From Planococcus rifietoensis (GTDB lineage: Bacteria; Bacillota; Bacilli; Bacillales_A; Planococcaceae): a stretch of DNA of 64,000 nt. Under the pieces are notes generated by a model that worked only from the letters and a program-made list of their open reading frames with translations, was not told the DNA's origin and did not search any database. The stretch is taken from positions 1,630,501 to 1,694,500 of the forward strand of contig NZ_CP013659.2 of the NCBI RefSeq assembly GCF_001465795.2, read 5' to 3'. Positions 24,884 to 34,078 of the stretch are shown here, piece after piece. How positions within the stretch are numbered: position 1 is the first letter of the stretch; each line of letters starts with the position of its first letter. The translations under genes and the position numbers were made by a program.

Positions 24884-25492
24884 ATGGCTTGGGAAGTACT
24901 AAGCGCCATCGGGACCATTGCTTTCGCGGTATCCGGGGCGATCATCGCCATGGAAGAGGAATACGATATTTTCGGCGTCTATCTGCTTGGCGTCGTTACC
25001 GCATTCGGCGGCGGAGCCATCCGCAATCTATTGATTGGGGTGCCCGTATCCGCTCTATGGGAACAGGAATTCATGTTCCAATTAGCGCTCATCTCCATTA
25101 CCATCGTGTTCTTGTTCCCGCATAAGACACTTGGCCACTGGAATCGCTGGGGCCATTTCTTCGATGCGATCGGCTTGTCCGCATTCGCGGTGCAAGGCGC
25201 TTTATTTGCGGTCGAATTAGGGTTGCCGGTCTATGCAGCTGTTGTGGCTGCAGTGTTGACAGGGTCAGGCGGCGGCATGGTGCGGGATCTTCTTGCAGGA
25301 AGAAAGCCTTTGGTGTTGAAGGCGGAAATATATGCTGTTTGGGCAGCAATCGCTGGGTTGCTGATCAGCATTGATGTTATCCGAACCGATTTTATGCTTT
25401 ACGCCTTGTTTTTGGCTATTACATCGCTGAGGATCTTATCCTATACGTATAAGTGGAAATTGCCGACACGAAAAATACTCACCACATCATAA
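24884..25492 (+). CDS. Trimeric intracellular cation channel (TRIC/UPF0126) protein
   Basis: A 202-residue, seven-helix membrane protein made of two UPF0126 repeats. Each repeat ends in a glycine-rich hinge: AFGGGAIRNLLIGVPV (about residues 40-55) and TGSGGGMVRDLLAGRKP (about 127-143). The paired GGG motifs and the basic residue after them are the TRIC hallmark. Prokaryotic TRIC channels conduct K+ and other monovalent cations, probably for charge balance. GGAGGG precedes the ATG. Monocistronic, with its own promoter and terminator. Related to Bacillus YvgT. Confidence 0.88.
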   Translation: MAWEVLSAIGTIAFAVSGAIIAMEEEYDIFGVYLLGVVTAFGGGAIRNLLIGVPVSALWEQEFMFQLALISITIVFLFPHKTLGHWNRWGHFFDAIGLSAFAVQGALFAVELGLPVYAAVVAAVLTGSGGGMVRDLLAGRKPLVLKAEIYAVWAAIAGLLISIDVIRTDFMLYALFLAITSLRILSYTYKWKLPTRKILTTS

Positions 25493-25522
25493 AAGCCGAC
25501 CGGCAATTGCCGATCGGCTTTT
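25491..25522. terminator. Bidirectional terminator between the TRIC and rhodanese genes
   Basis: AAAAGCCGACCGGCAA pairs with TTGCCGATCGGCTTTT (one C-A mismatch) at almost no loop, followed by T-runs. Confidence 0.85.
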
Positions 25523-25524
25523 TC

Positions 25525-25827
25525 TCATCCGTAAACTGTAACGCCGCGCCATGACGACATGCCGCCGTCGACATTGACTGGATGGAATCCGTTCGATTCC
25601 AAGTATTCTGCAGCTTTTGCGCTGCGGCCGCCTGCCTGGCAGACGACATAATACTGTTTCGAGGAATCCAACTCCTCGGTGCGCTCCGGCAATTCACCGA
25701 GTGGAATGTGCCGGGCTCCTGGAATCATGCCGGCAGCCACTTCATCTTTCTCGCGAACATCAATGATGTGTAGTTCGTCTCCAGCATCGACTTTCTGGTT
25801 CAGTTCATCTGTGCTGATTGATTTCAT
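25525..25827 (-). CDS. Rhodanese-like domain protein
   Basis: A 100-residue single rhodanese domain. It has IIDVREKDEVAAGMIPGARHIPLG (about residues 21-44) and the active-site loop with C63 in VVCQAGGRSA, so the persulfide cysteine is present. Such stand-alone domains move sulfane sulfur or detoxify cyanide; the acceptor is unknown. It lies just downstream of hfq on the same strand, with 37 bp between them. A start ATG with an AGGGGT-type site is used. Confidence 0.9.
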   Translation of the reverse strand: MKSISTDELNQKVDAGDELHIIDVREKDEVAAGMIPGARHIPLGELPERTEELDSSKQYYVVCQAGGRSAKAAEYLESNGFHPVNVDGGMSSWRGVTVYG

Positions 25828-25864
25828 CCGCTACCCCTCCTATCTTGCTGTGCAATTGCCCCAC

Positions 25865-26089
25865 TTACTCCTGATGTTCAATCGACACCGGTTTTGCCGG
25901 TGAAAAAGTCGAAATGGCATGCTTGTAGATCAATTGCTGCTTGCCTTCCGTCTCCACGAGTACCGTGAAATTATCGTAGGATTTGATGGTGCCTTTCAAT
26001 TGGAAGCCGTTCAGCAAAAACACCGTAACGAATATATTGTTTTTGCGCAGCTGGTTTAAATATACATCTTGGATATTAACCGGTTTCAT
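25865..26089 (-). CDS. hfq: RNA chaperone Hfq
   Basis: A 74-residue Sm-fold protein. The Sm1 region is [34 protein letters not shown] and the Sm2 motif is [11 protein letters not shown]. It would form the hexameric ring that pairs small RNAs with targets. The family length and position directly after miaA are classical. It lacks the long C-terminal tail of enterobacterial Hfq, as is usual in Bacillota. GGGGG upstream of the ATG. Confidence 0.96.
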   Translation of the reverse strand: MKPVNIQDVYLNQLRKNNIFVTVFLLNGFQLKGTIKSYDNFTVLVETEGKQQLIYKHAISTFSPAKPVSIEHQE

Positions 26090-26107
26090 GGAACTCCCCC
26101 TGTTTCT

Positions 26108-27058
26108 CTAGCGTATAGTTTTGGCCATTTGTTCAATTCGACGATTCCGGTCGTTTTCCTGCCAGAAACGCATAATTTCTCCCAAATTGTTTTCCGCATC
26201 CACTGTTGCATCCAGCCAAAGAATCGGCATTTTATTGCGGAAATATGTAAATTGACGCTTGGCGTATTGTCTTGAATTGCGTTTCAGTTTCGCAACCGCC
26301 TCTTCCAATGAATACATGCCATCGAAATATGCATACAATTCCTTATAACCGATCGCTTTAATGGACTGGACATCACGCAGTCCGCTGTCATGCAAGCGCC
26401 GGACTTCATCCAACAATCCCGATTCCATCATCCCGTCGACGCGGCTATCGATGCGCTCATACAGTTTAGCCCTCGGAACGTCGAGGCCGATGATCAATTC
26501 ATCATACATCGGCGTCCTTGCCAGACTGCCGTCCTCTTTTTCCTCGCCGCTCAATAAAATTTCCAGTGCACGCAGGACGCGCCGCGTGTTGTTCGGGTGG
26601 ATATCGATCTCGGGATCCAATTCCATTAGCTTGCTGTGCATCGCCCCGGGTCCTAAGCGTTCGAGTTCAGCATTCAGCGTCTGCCTGAGTTCTTCATCTA
26701 CTTGCTGCTTGGAGAAGCGGTAATCGAACAGCACCGATTGGACATATAGCCCCGTCCCACCGACGATGATTGGCAGCTTGCCGCGCTGTTGGATTTCCGC
26801 AATCTTCTCGCGGACCAGCGATTGGTATTCAGCAACTGAAAACGATTCGTCCGGGTCCCGAATGTCGAGCAAGTGGTGCGGGATACCGTCCATCTCCTCC
26901 GGGCGGATTTTAGCCGTCCCGATATCCATTCCCCGATAAACCTGCATTGAATCCCCGTTGATGATCTCTCCATTCAAACGTTTGGCAAGTTCGATGCTTA
27001 GTGCGGTCTTGCCGGAAGCTGTCGGGCCGACAATGGCGATCACTTCAACCATAATCAT
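26108..27058 (-). CDS. miaA: tRNA dimethylallyltransferase
   Basis: A 316-residue enzyme that adds dimethylallyl to N6 of A37 in tRNAs reading UNN codons. Motifs: P-loop GPTASGKTA at the N-terminus, [24 protein letters not shown], and the C-terminal [11 protein letters not shown]. It overlaps the upstream hydrolase gene by 14 nt, so initiation is probably coupled; two ATGs (27058, 27052) compete and neither has a strong SD. It lies in the miaA-hfq order typical of bacteria. The methylthiolase partner miaB is not in this window. Confidence 0.95.
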   Translation of the reverse strand: MIMVEVIAIVGPTASGKTALSIELAKRLNGEIINGDSMQVYRGMDIGTAKIRPEEMDGIPHHLLDIRDPDESFSVAEYQSLVREKIAEIQQRGKLPIIVGGTGLYVQSVLFDYRFSKQQVDEELRQTLNAELERLGPGAMHSKLMELDPEIDIHPNNTRRVLRALEILLSGEEKEDGSLARTPMYDELIIGLDVPRAKLYERIDSRVDGMMESGLLDEVRRLHDSGLRDVQSIKAIGYKELYAYFDGMYSLEEAVAKLKRNSRQYAKRQFTYFRNKMPILWLDATVDAENNLGEIMRFWQENDRNRRIEQMAKTIR

Positions 27059-27965
27059 TTATCCAATCGACAATGACTTGCTGGTACGTTTCAGCGTTCA
27101 ACTCATGCAGCACTTCGTGGCGGCCTTCTTCTGCCATATAGACTTTCACGTTTTCGATGCCTGCTTTATCAAATTGGGCCGCCGCTTCGAATACGCCGCT
27201 GCCTTTTGCGCCGACCGGGTCCATCGATCCGCTGATGAACAAGACGGGGAGATTTTTGGGAATTCGCCTGACTTCATCCATTTGATGAATGATCCCTAAG
27301 CCTTCGAACAAGTCGACATAAAATTGATTGGCCATTTCAAATCCGCACCACGGATCCGCTTCGTATTGTGCGACTGTTTCTGTATTGCGGCTCAACCAGG
27401 AAAACTTGGATTTTTCATCCAGAAAATCTTTATTGTAACTGCCGAAGATCAACTTCCCGAGAAACGGGTTGATCTTTGATTTCCCTTCGAGCCTGCTGAA
27501 GCTTTTCGCCACAGCGACTCCTGCAGACAATGAATATCCAGGATGCCCGCCGGTACCAGACAGCACAGCGCAGTCCACTTGATTTCCATAAAGCTGCAAA
27601 TAGCGCCTGGCGACAAACGATCCCATCGAATGGCCGATGAGCGTGAACGGCAGCTTGCCGATTTCTTGTTGTGCATAAACAATGGCTTCGTGTGCATCTT
27701 TGACGACGCGCAAGAAGCCCTCATTTTCCGTAAAATACCCAGCTGAACCATTGTGTTCCGCTGTTTTGCCGTGCCCTCTTTGGTCATGCGCTGACACTGT
27801 AAATCCTTGTTCGTTAAGTAAATGGATAAAATCTTGGTAGCGGCCGCTATGTTCCGCCATCCCGTGGATAATATGCACATGGCCTTTCGGATTTTCCGCC
27901 CTATGCAAGCTGCAGTAGAGTTCGTGGCCATCCGACATTCGAACGAATGAACTTGTCATGTCCAT
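27045..27965 (-). CDS. Alpha/beta hydrolase, lysophospholipase/monoglyceride lipase type
   Basis: A 306-residue serine hydrolase of the S33/Hydrolase_4 family. The N-terminal strand-loop is [16 protein letters not shown], the nucleophile elbow GHSMGS is at about residues 112-117, the acid is in ISGSMDPVG, and the histidine is in [10 protein letters not shown]. The motif pattern matches bacterial monoacylglycerol lipases and lysophospholipases such as YtpA. No signal peptide, so it is cytoplasmic. It overlaps miaA by 14 nt and lies downstream of mutL with an 80-bp gap. The lipid substrate cannot be told from sequence. Confidence 0.85.
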   Translation of the reverse strand: MDMTSSFVRMSDGHELYCSLHRAENPKGHVHIIHGMAEHSGRYQDFIHLLNEQGFTVSAHDQRGHGKTAEHNGSAGYFTENEGFLRVVKDAHEAIVYAQQEIGKLPFTLIGHSMGSFVARRYLQLYGNQVDCAVLSGTGGHPGYSLSAGVAVAKSFSRLEGKSKINPFLGKLIFGSYNKDFLDEKSKFSWLSRNTETVAQYEADPWCGFEMANQFYVDLFEGLGIIHQMDEVRRIPKNLPVLFISGSMDPVGAKGSGVFEAAAQFDKAGIENVKVYMAEEGRHEVLHELNAETYQQVIVDWINDYG

Positions 27966-28044
27966 TGATCCACATCCTTTCTGTAATCTTATAATGATAC
28001 ATCTTCTGCCATTCCCTTAAGTAGTCGCCGTTAAGCGCAGGCAC

Positions 28045-29889
28045 TCAATTCATGACGCGCTTGAACATTTTTTCAATATCGTAAGTTTTGAAATGAATGA
28101 TGACCGGGCGCCCGTGGGGGCAAGTGAATGGCTGTTCTGCATTTTTTAAATCAGCCAATAAACGTTCCATGTCATGCTTTTGCAGAAAGTGGTTTGCTTT
28201 GATCGAACGTTTGCAGCTCATCATGATGGCCGCATCTTCACGCAATTTCTTAATATCGACCCTGCGCTCGGCTAACACTTGCTCAATTAAATCCTCGATG
28301 ACTTCCTGTTCAAAACCTTTCGGGAACCAGGTCGGATATTCCCGGACAATGAACGTCGTATCGCCGAATTCCTCGAGAAACACGCCGCTTTCTTCCAAAG
28401 CATTCAATTGATCTTTCAAATGCAGTGCCTCATCGCGGCTGTAATGAAAGGTTAACGGCAGAAGCAGCGACTGGCGTTCGTTCGAGTCAGTTTCGCCGAC
28501 TTTTTCACGGAAAAACTCATACTTGATGCGTTCTTGGGCTGCATGTTGATCGATCAAATAAAAGCCGTCCGAGCTTTGTGCCACAATGTAGGTCCCGTGG
28601 ATCTGGCCGACCACTTCCAGTTCTGGAAATTGAGGACTGTCGTCAATCGCTTGACGGCTTTCGGGTTCATCAAAAGGTCCCTTCACGTTTTCTACCGGTT
28701 CCTGGGCCGGTTCATAGACCGGTTCAAGCCTTGGCTCCAGCTTGAAATCCTCGACTCGTTCTTTTAGTTTGTCCTGTTTCCAATCCATCGATGACAGGGG
28801 TTCCGGTTGATGGCGCACCGTTTCTTCAACGGGGCGCTTCCACAAATCCAATTGCCGGCTCGGCGCCTGCTTGGCCGGTTTCGGCTTCTCGATGACGGGT
28901 GCGCGAACGGCGGTCTGGATGGCACGTCGAATCGTGTCATGGACCAGTTCGAGCAATTCCTTTTCTTTGCTCAGCCGGATCTGCTGTTTAGAAGGATGCA
29001 CGTTGACATCCGTCAAATAGGGGTCCCCTTTAATGTTCAAGACGACAATCGGCTGGCGCTCCAGCGGCAGGAACGTATGATATGCCTTATGCACCGTATT
29101 GGCGATGGCGTAATGCTTAACCCAGCGGCCATTGACGAACAGCGAGATGTAATTTTTATTGGCACGCGTAATTTCAGGAAGTGAAGCAAAGCCCTCGATT
29201 TGGTAATCAGGCGATTCGCCTTCAAACGCGATCATTTTCTTGGCGATGGCCACTCCGTAAATATCTGCCAGCACACGCTGGATCTCGCCGCTTCCCGCTG
29301 TCTGCAGCAATTGCTTGCCGTCATGGACCAAGCGGAATGAAATCCCTGGATAACTGAGCGCGAATCGGTTCATTAAATCAATTGTATGTCCGAGTTCTGT
29401 CTGCAAGGTTTTCATGTATTTTAATCTTGCCGGCGTATTGAAAAACAACTGGCCGATGCGGATATCCGTCCCTTGCCGCAAGGCCCCTGCACGCTGTTCA
29501 ATGAGCCGCCCGCCTTCGATCTCCAGGTGGGTCCCTGTTGTTCCGTCGGATGTGTGCAACACCACTTTCGAGACGGAAGCGATACTTGCCAGCGCCTCTC
29601 CACGGAAACCAAGCGTACGGATGCGGAACAGATCATGTTCATTCTCGATTTTGCTCGTGGCATGTCTCGAAAAAGACAATAACGCGTCTTCTTCGTCCAT
29701 TCCCGCCCCGTTATCGATAATTTGTATCGATGTCAGCCCTGCTTCTTGCAAGAGCACTTCAATAGCCGTGCTACCGGCATCAATCGCATTTTCCACCAAT
29801 TCCTTAACGACAGAAGTCGGCCGTTCGACGACTTCCCCTGCCGCGATTTTATTGGACAGCGGTTCGTCCATCAACCGGATTTTGCCCAT
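28045..29889 (-). CDS. mutL: DNA mismatch repair protein MutL
   Basis: A 614-residue MutL. The GHKL ATPase domain shows NKIAAGEVVERPTSVVKELVENAIDAG, DNGAGM and TLGFRGEALASIASV. A variable Pro/Glu linker (about 340-420) precedes the dimerisation domain. That domain keeps the endonuclease motif DQHAAQERIKYE and the CPHGRP motif near the C-terminus. It is therefore the nicking type of MutL used by bacteria without MutH. It starts 4 nt after mutS, its GGAGGAGG ribosome site lying inside the end of mutS. Confidence 0.97.
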   Translation of the reverse strand: MGKIRLMDEPLSNKIAAGEVVERPTSVVKELVENAIDAGSTAIEVLLQEAGLTSIQIIDNGAGMDEEDALLSFSRHATSKIENEHDLFRIRTLGFRGEALASIASVSKVVLHTSDGTTGTHLEIEGGRLIEQRAGALRQGTDIRIGQLFFNTPARLKYMKTLQTELGHTIDLMNRFALSYPGISFRLVHDGKQLLQTAGSGEIQRVLADIYGVAIAKKMIAFEGESPDYQIEGFASLPEITRANKNYISLFVNGRWVKHYAIANTVHKAYHTFLPLERQPIVVLNIKGDPYLTDVNVHPSKQQIRLSKEKELLELVHDTIRRAIQTAVRAPVIEKPKPAKQAPSRQLDLWKRPVEETVRHQPEPLSSMDWKQDKLKERVEDFKLEPRLEPVYEPAQEPVENVKGPFDEPESRQAIDDSPQFPELEVVGQIHGTYIVAQSSDGFYLIDQHAAQERIKYEFFREKVGETDSNERQSLLLPLTFHYSRDEALHLKDQLNALEESGVFLEEFGDTTFIVREYPTWFPKGFEQEVIEDLIEQVLAERRVDIKKLREDAAIMMSCKRSIKANHFLQKHDMERLLADLKNAEQPFTCPHGRPVIIHFKTYDIEKMFKRVMN

Positions 29890-29893
29890 GGGA

Positions 29894-32419
29894 TCAGCCT
29901 CCTCCGCTTATTTTCTCCTGCAAGTCGTTGATCAGCTGCAATGCTTCAAGCGGCGTCATTCGTGAAATCGACGCATCTTTTATCGTTTGCAGCACTTCTT
30001 CATTCACCGTATCCCGTTCATCAAAAAACGATAATTGTTCTGCTTGCTGCTGCGTTTTGTGGTTATCTGCCTCGAAACTAAGCAATAATTCGCGCGCGCG
30101 GCGCAAAATCGCTTCCGGCAAATTGGCCAGTTCCGCCACATGGACGCCGTAGCTCTTATCGGCCGGCCCGCGTTTCACTTTATGCAAAAAGACGACTTTT
30201 CCGGATTGCTCCATTGCCGAGACATGGACATTGCTCAACTTCGGCAAGGTTTCTTCCAAAGCCGTCAGTTCGTGGTAATGCGTTGAGAACAAGGTATTCG
30301 CGCCGATCTGTTCATGGATGTATTCAATCATCGACTGTGCCAGCGCCATGCCGTCATAAGTGGATGTACCGCGGCCGATTTCATCGAATAATAACAAACT
30401 GCGTTCCGTCGCATGGGTGATCGCGTACTGCGATTCCATCATCTCGACCATGAACGTACTTTGGCCGGAGACGAGGTCATCCGCTGCACCGATGCGCGTG
30501 AAGATCTGGTCGACGATCGGAAGTTCCGCAGAAGCCGCCGGGACGTAGCTGCCGATTTGTGCCAGGACGATCGTCAAAGCGACTTGGCGCATATAAGTGC
30601 TTTTCCCCGACATGTTCGGGCCAGTGATCAATAGCATATTGCCGTCGTCGCCGAGTTCACAGTCGTTCGGTACGTAATGCTGTTTATTGAGCATTTTTTC
30701 GACGACCGGATGGCGGCCTTCGCGGATCGAAATTTTTCGCCCGTCGTTAAAGACCGGTTTCGTGAAGCGGTATTTTTCCGCGACTTCCGAAAAGCTGATA
30801 TAGACGTCGAGTGCGCTGACTTTTGAAGCCAATTGCTGGATGCGCGAAATGTATTCCTTTACTTGTTCGCGCACGCTGACGAATAATTCGTATTCCAGTG
30901 TCAGGCTCTTTTCTTCAGCCGTTAAAATCAAAGTTTCTTTTTCTTTCAATTCCGGCGTAATATAGCGCTCTGCGTTTGCCAAGGTCTGTTTTCTTTCGTA
31001 TCGTTCAAGGTCCGCCAAATGCATATTGGCTTTTGAAATTTCAATATAATAGCCGAAAATCCGGTTATAGCCGATCTTCAACGATCGGATTCCGGTTTTG
31101 GCCCGTTCTTTTTGCTCGAGTTCCGCAATCCAATCCTTGCCGTTTCGTGAAGCGTCCCGGTATTCATCCAATTGCGCGTTAAAGCCGTCGCGGATGATGC
31201 CGCCTTCTTTGGCGGATAGTGGCGGATTGTCGCTGATCGCTGCCAGCAACTCGCATACTTCCGGGCAAGGATCCAAACCGGCGCTGAATTGCTCGAGCGA
31301 GGCGTGGCCTGAATCTTCAAGCTCACGTACGAGTTCTGGAATCTTCTCCAAGGAATTGCGCAGCTGCGCCAAATCCCGCCCGCTAGCGCTGCCGAATGCC
31401 ACACGGCCAGACAAACGCTCCAAGTCATATACTTGTTTCAATAATTGCTGTAATTCCACTCGCACGAAATAGCGGTCCATTAAAGCTTCGACCATTTGTT
31501 GCCGTGCTTCGATTGCAAAGCGGTCCGCCAAGGGCTGATGAAGCCATTGCTTTAACTTGCGGCTGCCCATGGCCGTGACCGTTTCGTCCAATAGCCATAA
31601 TAACGTGCCTTTATTGTCTCCGCCTCGAATGGATTCGATCAACTCAAGATTACGTTTCGAGTAATAATCAATGCCCAGGATGCGGGCATTTTCACGGAAT
31701 GCGAAGGGCTGGATATGGCCGAGCGATTGCTTTTGGGTCGCTGCGATATAGGCAAGCAATCGCTTGCCGCACATTTCCAGCTCGCTTGGGCAGTTGGCGA
31801 ACAAGGCCGGTTCCGCCGTAAACGGCGCTTCCATATGCTCGACTGATAAAATGAGTTGCTGGTCTTCTTCTGCGAGCAATAAGCGCAATTGCTCCGAGAC
31901 GACCAATTCACGGATGTGCAGCGCCTGGAGTTCGTTGAGCAATGCTTTTTCGTTGCCTGCTATGTATGTGGCGGTTGATTCGCCTGTTGAGATGTCCAAA
32001 TATGCGAGGCCGAAACCGCCTGCCACTTCATCTGCTGCCGCAATGAAATTATTCGCCTTGGCATCGACGCTCTTGCCTTCGGTATGCGTCCCAGGCGTGA
32101 TGAGGCGGACCACTTCGCGCTTGACTACGCCTTTGGTCGTTTTTGGGTCTTCCACTTGTTCGCATACCGCGACTTTATGCCCTTTTTGGATCAGCTGGTC
32201 AATATAGTTTTTCGCGGAATGGTGTGGCACCCCACACATCGGAATGCGGTCTTCTCCGTTGCCGCCGCGGCTCGTCAATGTGATTTCTAGCAACTGGGAC
32301 GCTTTGATGGCGTCGTCGTAGAACATTTCATAAAAATCGCCCAAACGGAAAAACAGGAATGCATCCTGGTACTCTGATTTCACTTGCAAATATTGTTGGA
32401 TCATTGGTGTCGGTGCCAT
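29894..32419 (-). CDS. mutS: DNA mismatch repair protein MutS
   Basis: An 841-residue MutS1. The mismatch-binding N-terminus has the FxE motif in LGDFYEMFYDDA at about residues 27-38. The ATPase has Walker A GPNMSGKSTYMRQ, Walker B LLFDEIGRGTSTYDG, and LFSTHYHEL. The C-terminus ends with the clamp-interacting type segment QLSFFDE and a dimerisation helix. It recognises mispairs and recruits MutL, whose gene follows. The promoter with an extended -10 is just upstream. Confidence 0.97.
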   Translation of the reverse strand: MAPTPMIQQYLQVKSEYQDAFLFFRLGDFYEMFYDDAIKASQLLEITLTSRGGNGEDRIPMCGVPHHSAKNYIDQLIQKGHKVAVCEQVEDPKTTKGVVKREVVRLITPGTHTEGKSVDAKANNFIAAADEVAGGFGLAYLDISTGESTATYIAGNEKALLNELQALHIRELVVSEQLRLLLAEEDQQLILSVEHMEAPFTAEPALFANCPSELEMCGKRLLAYIAATQKQSLGHIQPFAFRENARILGIDYYSKRNLELIESIRGGDNKGTLLWLLDETVTAMGSRKLKQWLHQPLADRFAIEARQQMVEALMDRYFVRVELQQLLKQVYDLERLSGRVAFGSASGRDLAQLRNSLEKIPELVRELEDSGHASLEQFSAGLDPCPEVCELLAAISDNPPLSAKEGGIIRDGFNAQLDEYRDASRNGKDWIAELEQKERAKTGIRSLKIGYNRIFGYYIEISKANMHLADLERYERKQTLANAERYITPELKEKETLILTAEEKSLTLEYELFVSVREQVKEYISRIQQLASKVSALDVYISFSEVAEKYRFTKPVFNDGRKISIREGRHPVVEKMLNKQHYVPNDCELGDDGNMLLITGPNMSGKSTYMRQVALTIVLAQIGSYVPAASAELPIVDQIFTRIGAADDLVSGQSTFMVEMMESQYAITHATERSLLLFDEIGRGTSTYDGMALAQSMIEYIHEQIGANTLFSTHYHELTALEETLPKLSNVHVSAMEQSGKVVFLHKVKRGPADKSYGVHVAELANLPEAILRRARELLLSFEADNHKTQQQAEQLSFFDERDTVNEEVLQTIKDASISRMTPLEALQLINDLQEKISGGG

Positions 32420-32458
32420 TGTTTACCCTCTCTCATTCAATCAATTATTCGTCTCCCC

Positions 32459-32467
32459 ATTATAACA
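32459..32467 (-). promoter_or_regulatory. Extended -10 promoter of mutS
   Basis: The minus strand reads TGTTATAAT (TGT at 32467-32465, TATAAT at 32464-32459), about 40 nt before the mutS ATG. No good -35 is visible, as is acceptable for TGn promoters. Confidence 0.6.
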
Positions 32468-32486
32468 AACTCACAGTCAGAAACGA

Positions 32487-32517
32487 AAAAACTGAAAGAG
32501 CTGGGCTCTTTCAGTTT
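32487..32517 (-). terminator. Terminator after ricA
   Basis: AAACTGAAAGAGC / GCTCTTTCAGTTT with a 3-nt loop, followed by TTTCG on the minus strand. Confidence 0.88.
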
Positions 32518-32554
32518 CTATAAAATCACTGCGCAATTCGTTCCGCGCTGTGGC

Positions 32555-32983
32555 TTATGAGCAGCTCCCGCCGCCATCGTTTCTTACTTTGGATCCTGTT
32601 TCGCCGCGCAGCAAGTCGCCGCCGGTATCGGTGATGATGTTGTTCGTCACTTGATTGGCAATCGCCGTAGAGACCATCTGCAATAGCGAGTTGACATCGC
32701 TTTGTGATTGCTTGAATTCCTGAACGATTGGCACAGCGTCGATTTCATCTTCGATTTTCTGGATTTTCTTTTCGATCAATTCAAGCGCGCGTTCTTTTCC
32801 ATAATGCTGGAAATTGACGGCTTGTTTTTGAAGGCTTTTCAAGCTGGCGATTTTTTCACGGATCTGCTGGTTTTCATTGATCTGTGCTTCTGCACGTTTA
32901 AAGAAATCCACTTCTTCTGTTTCAGCGATCATGTCCGCTACTTCACGCGCTTTATCGACGATTTGTTGTTTTGTATAAGTCAT
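32555..32983 (-). CDS. ricA: RicA (YmcA), RNA maturation and developmental regulator
   Basis: A 142-residue helical protein of the YlbF/YmcA family: ETEEVDFFKRAEAQINEN, SLKSLQKQAVNFQHYGKE, FKQSQSDVNSLLQMV and TDTGGDLLRGETGSKV. The tail GGGSCS keeps a C-terminal cysteine like that used for Fe-S binding. In Bacillus, YmcA, YlbF and YaaT form the Y-complex that steers RNase Y processing. Here ricA lies two genes from rny. I start at MTYTKQQ (32983); an ATG 15 nt upstream has a poorly spaced SD. About 230 bp separate it from the ymdB stop. Confidence 0.92.
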   Translation of the reverse strand: MTYTKQQIVDKAREVADMIAETEEVDFFKRAEAQINENQQIREKIASLKSLQKQAVNFQHYGKERALELIEKKIQKIEDEIDAVPIVQEFKQSQSDVNSLLQMVSTAIANQVTNNIITDTGGDLLRGETGSKVRNDGGGSCS

Positions 32984-33212
32984 TACCGTAGACACCCATT
33001 TCCTGGTCCGGTGCCGAGAGCTGGCATCAGACACTGTATTTTGATTTTCTTTATCTGTCAGAACACTTTCGCTTACGATTGTACAGTGAATTCGCTAAGC
33101 ACGACAAGAATTTCGTCTCAAGCCAGCCATTCGTCCATCTCTAACCATTATACTGAACGGATGGGGCTTGATACAAGCTGTCCGGGCAATTGTCGTTAAT
33201 TCGACACCGGGA

Positions 33213-34010
33213 TCATGCCTGGAAAGGGTAATCCTCATTGATATAGATTCTCTCGCAACTCAAAGCTTTCCCTGTATTGTCGTCAATCTCCGTGAAAAAT
33301 CCGCTGACGACCGAACGGCCTGTTTTTGGCACTTCAAAGCGCGTCGGCATATTCGTCTTGAAACGGTATAGAACCGAGTCTTTTTTCATGCCAAGGATTT
33401 CGTCGTACGGGCCGGTCATGCCGACATCCGAAATATACGCCGTTCCGCCAGGGAGGACGCGTGCATCCGCTGTTTGGACATGGGTGTGTGTTCCGACAAC
33501 GACAGAAGCGCGGCCATCCAAATGCCAGCCCATCGCAATCTTTTCGCTTGTCGCTTCCGCATGGAAGTCGACGAAGACGAGCGGCGACACTTGCTTGGCT
33601 TCTTCGATCAATTCATCTGCCATCTTGAATGGATCGTCATGTGCAGGAAGGAACACGCGTCCATGCAAATTGATGACCGACAAAGTTTTGCCGTTTTTCG
33701 TGACAGTTGCCATGCCGCGTCCAGGTGCCTCTTCCGAAAAGTTCGCCGGGCGGATCAAGTAATCCACATCGTCGATAAAATCAAAAATTTCTTTTTGGTC
33801 CCACGTATGGTTGCCCATCGTCACCATGTCGACCCCCATGAACAATAGATCCTGATAAATCGATTTGGTAATGCCGCGTCCTGCAGCGGCGTTCTCGCCG
33901 TTTGCGATGACGACATCCGGTGCATATTTGCGCTTCAGCCGCGGCAAATAACTTTCGAGTGCTTCTCTCCCGATTGACCCTACAATATCCCCGATAAATA
34001 AAACTTTCAT
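33213..34010 (-). CDS. ymdB: YmdB metallophosphodiesterase
   Basis: A 265-residue calcineurin-like phosphodiesterase. Metal ligands are in VLFIGDIVG, ANGENAAAGRG, TMGNHTWD, VDFHAEATSEK and VVGTHTHVQT. YmdB hydrolyses 2',3'-cyclic nucleotides and affects biofilm gene expression in Bacillus. I start at MKVLFIG with AAAGGTG upstream; a longer N-terminus has no SD. It is downstream of rny, separated by a strong terminator. The following 230 bp before ricA, where Bacillus has several genes including spoVS and miaB, holds nothing I can call. Confidence 0.93.
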   Translation of the reverse strand: MKVLFIGDIVGSIGREALESYLPRLKRKYAPDVVIANGENAAAGRGITKSIYQDLLFMGVDMVTMGNHTWDQKEIFDFIDDVDYLIRPANFSEEAPGRGMATVTKNGKTLSVINLHGRVFLPAHDDPFKMADELIEEAKQVSPLVFVDFHAEATSEKIAMGWHLDGRASVVVGTHTHVQTADARVLPGGTAYISDVGMTGPYDEILGMKKDSVLYRFKTNMPTRFEVPKTGRSVVSGFFTEIDDNTGKALSCERIYINEDYPFQA

Positions 34011-34030
34011 ACAATCACCTTTCTCCATAA

Positions 34031-34070
34031 GAAAAAGGCTTCTTTGAATGGATATTCAACGAAGCCTTTT
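34031..34070 (-). terminator. Terminator after rny
   Basis: Minus-strand AAAAAGGCTTCGTTGAAT pairs with ATTCAAAGAAGCCTTTTT (one mismatch) and ends in a T-tract. Confidence 0.88.
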
Positions 34071-34078
34071 TCGTTTTT

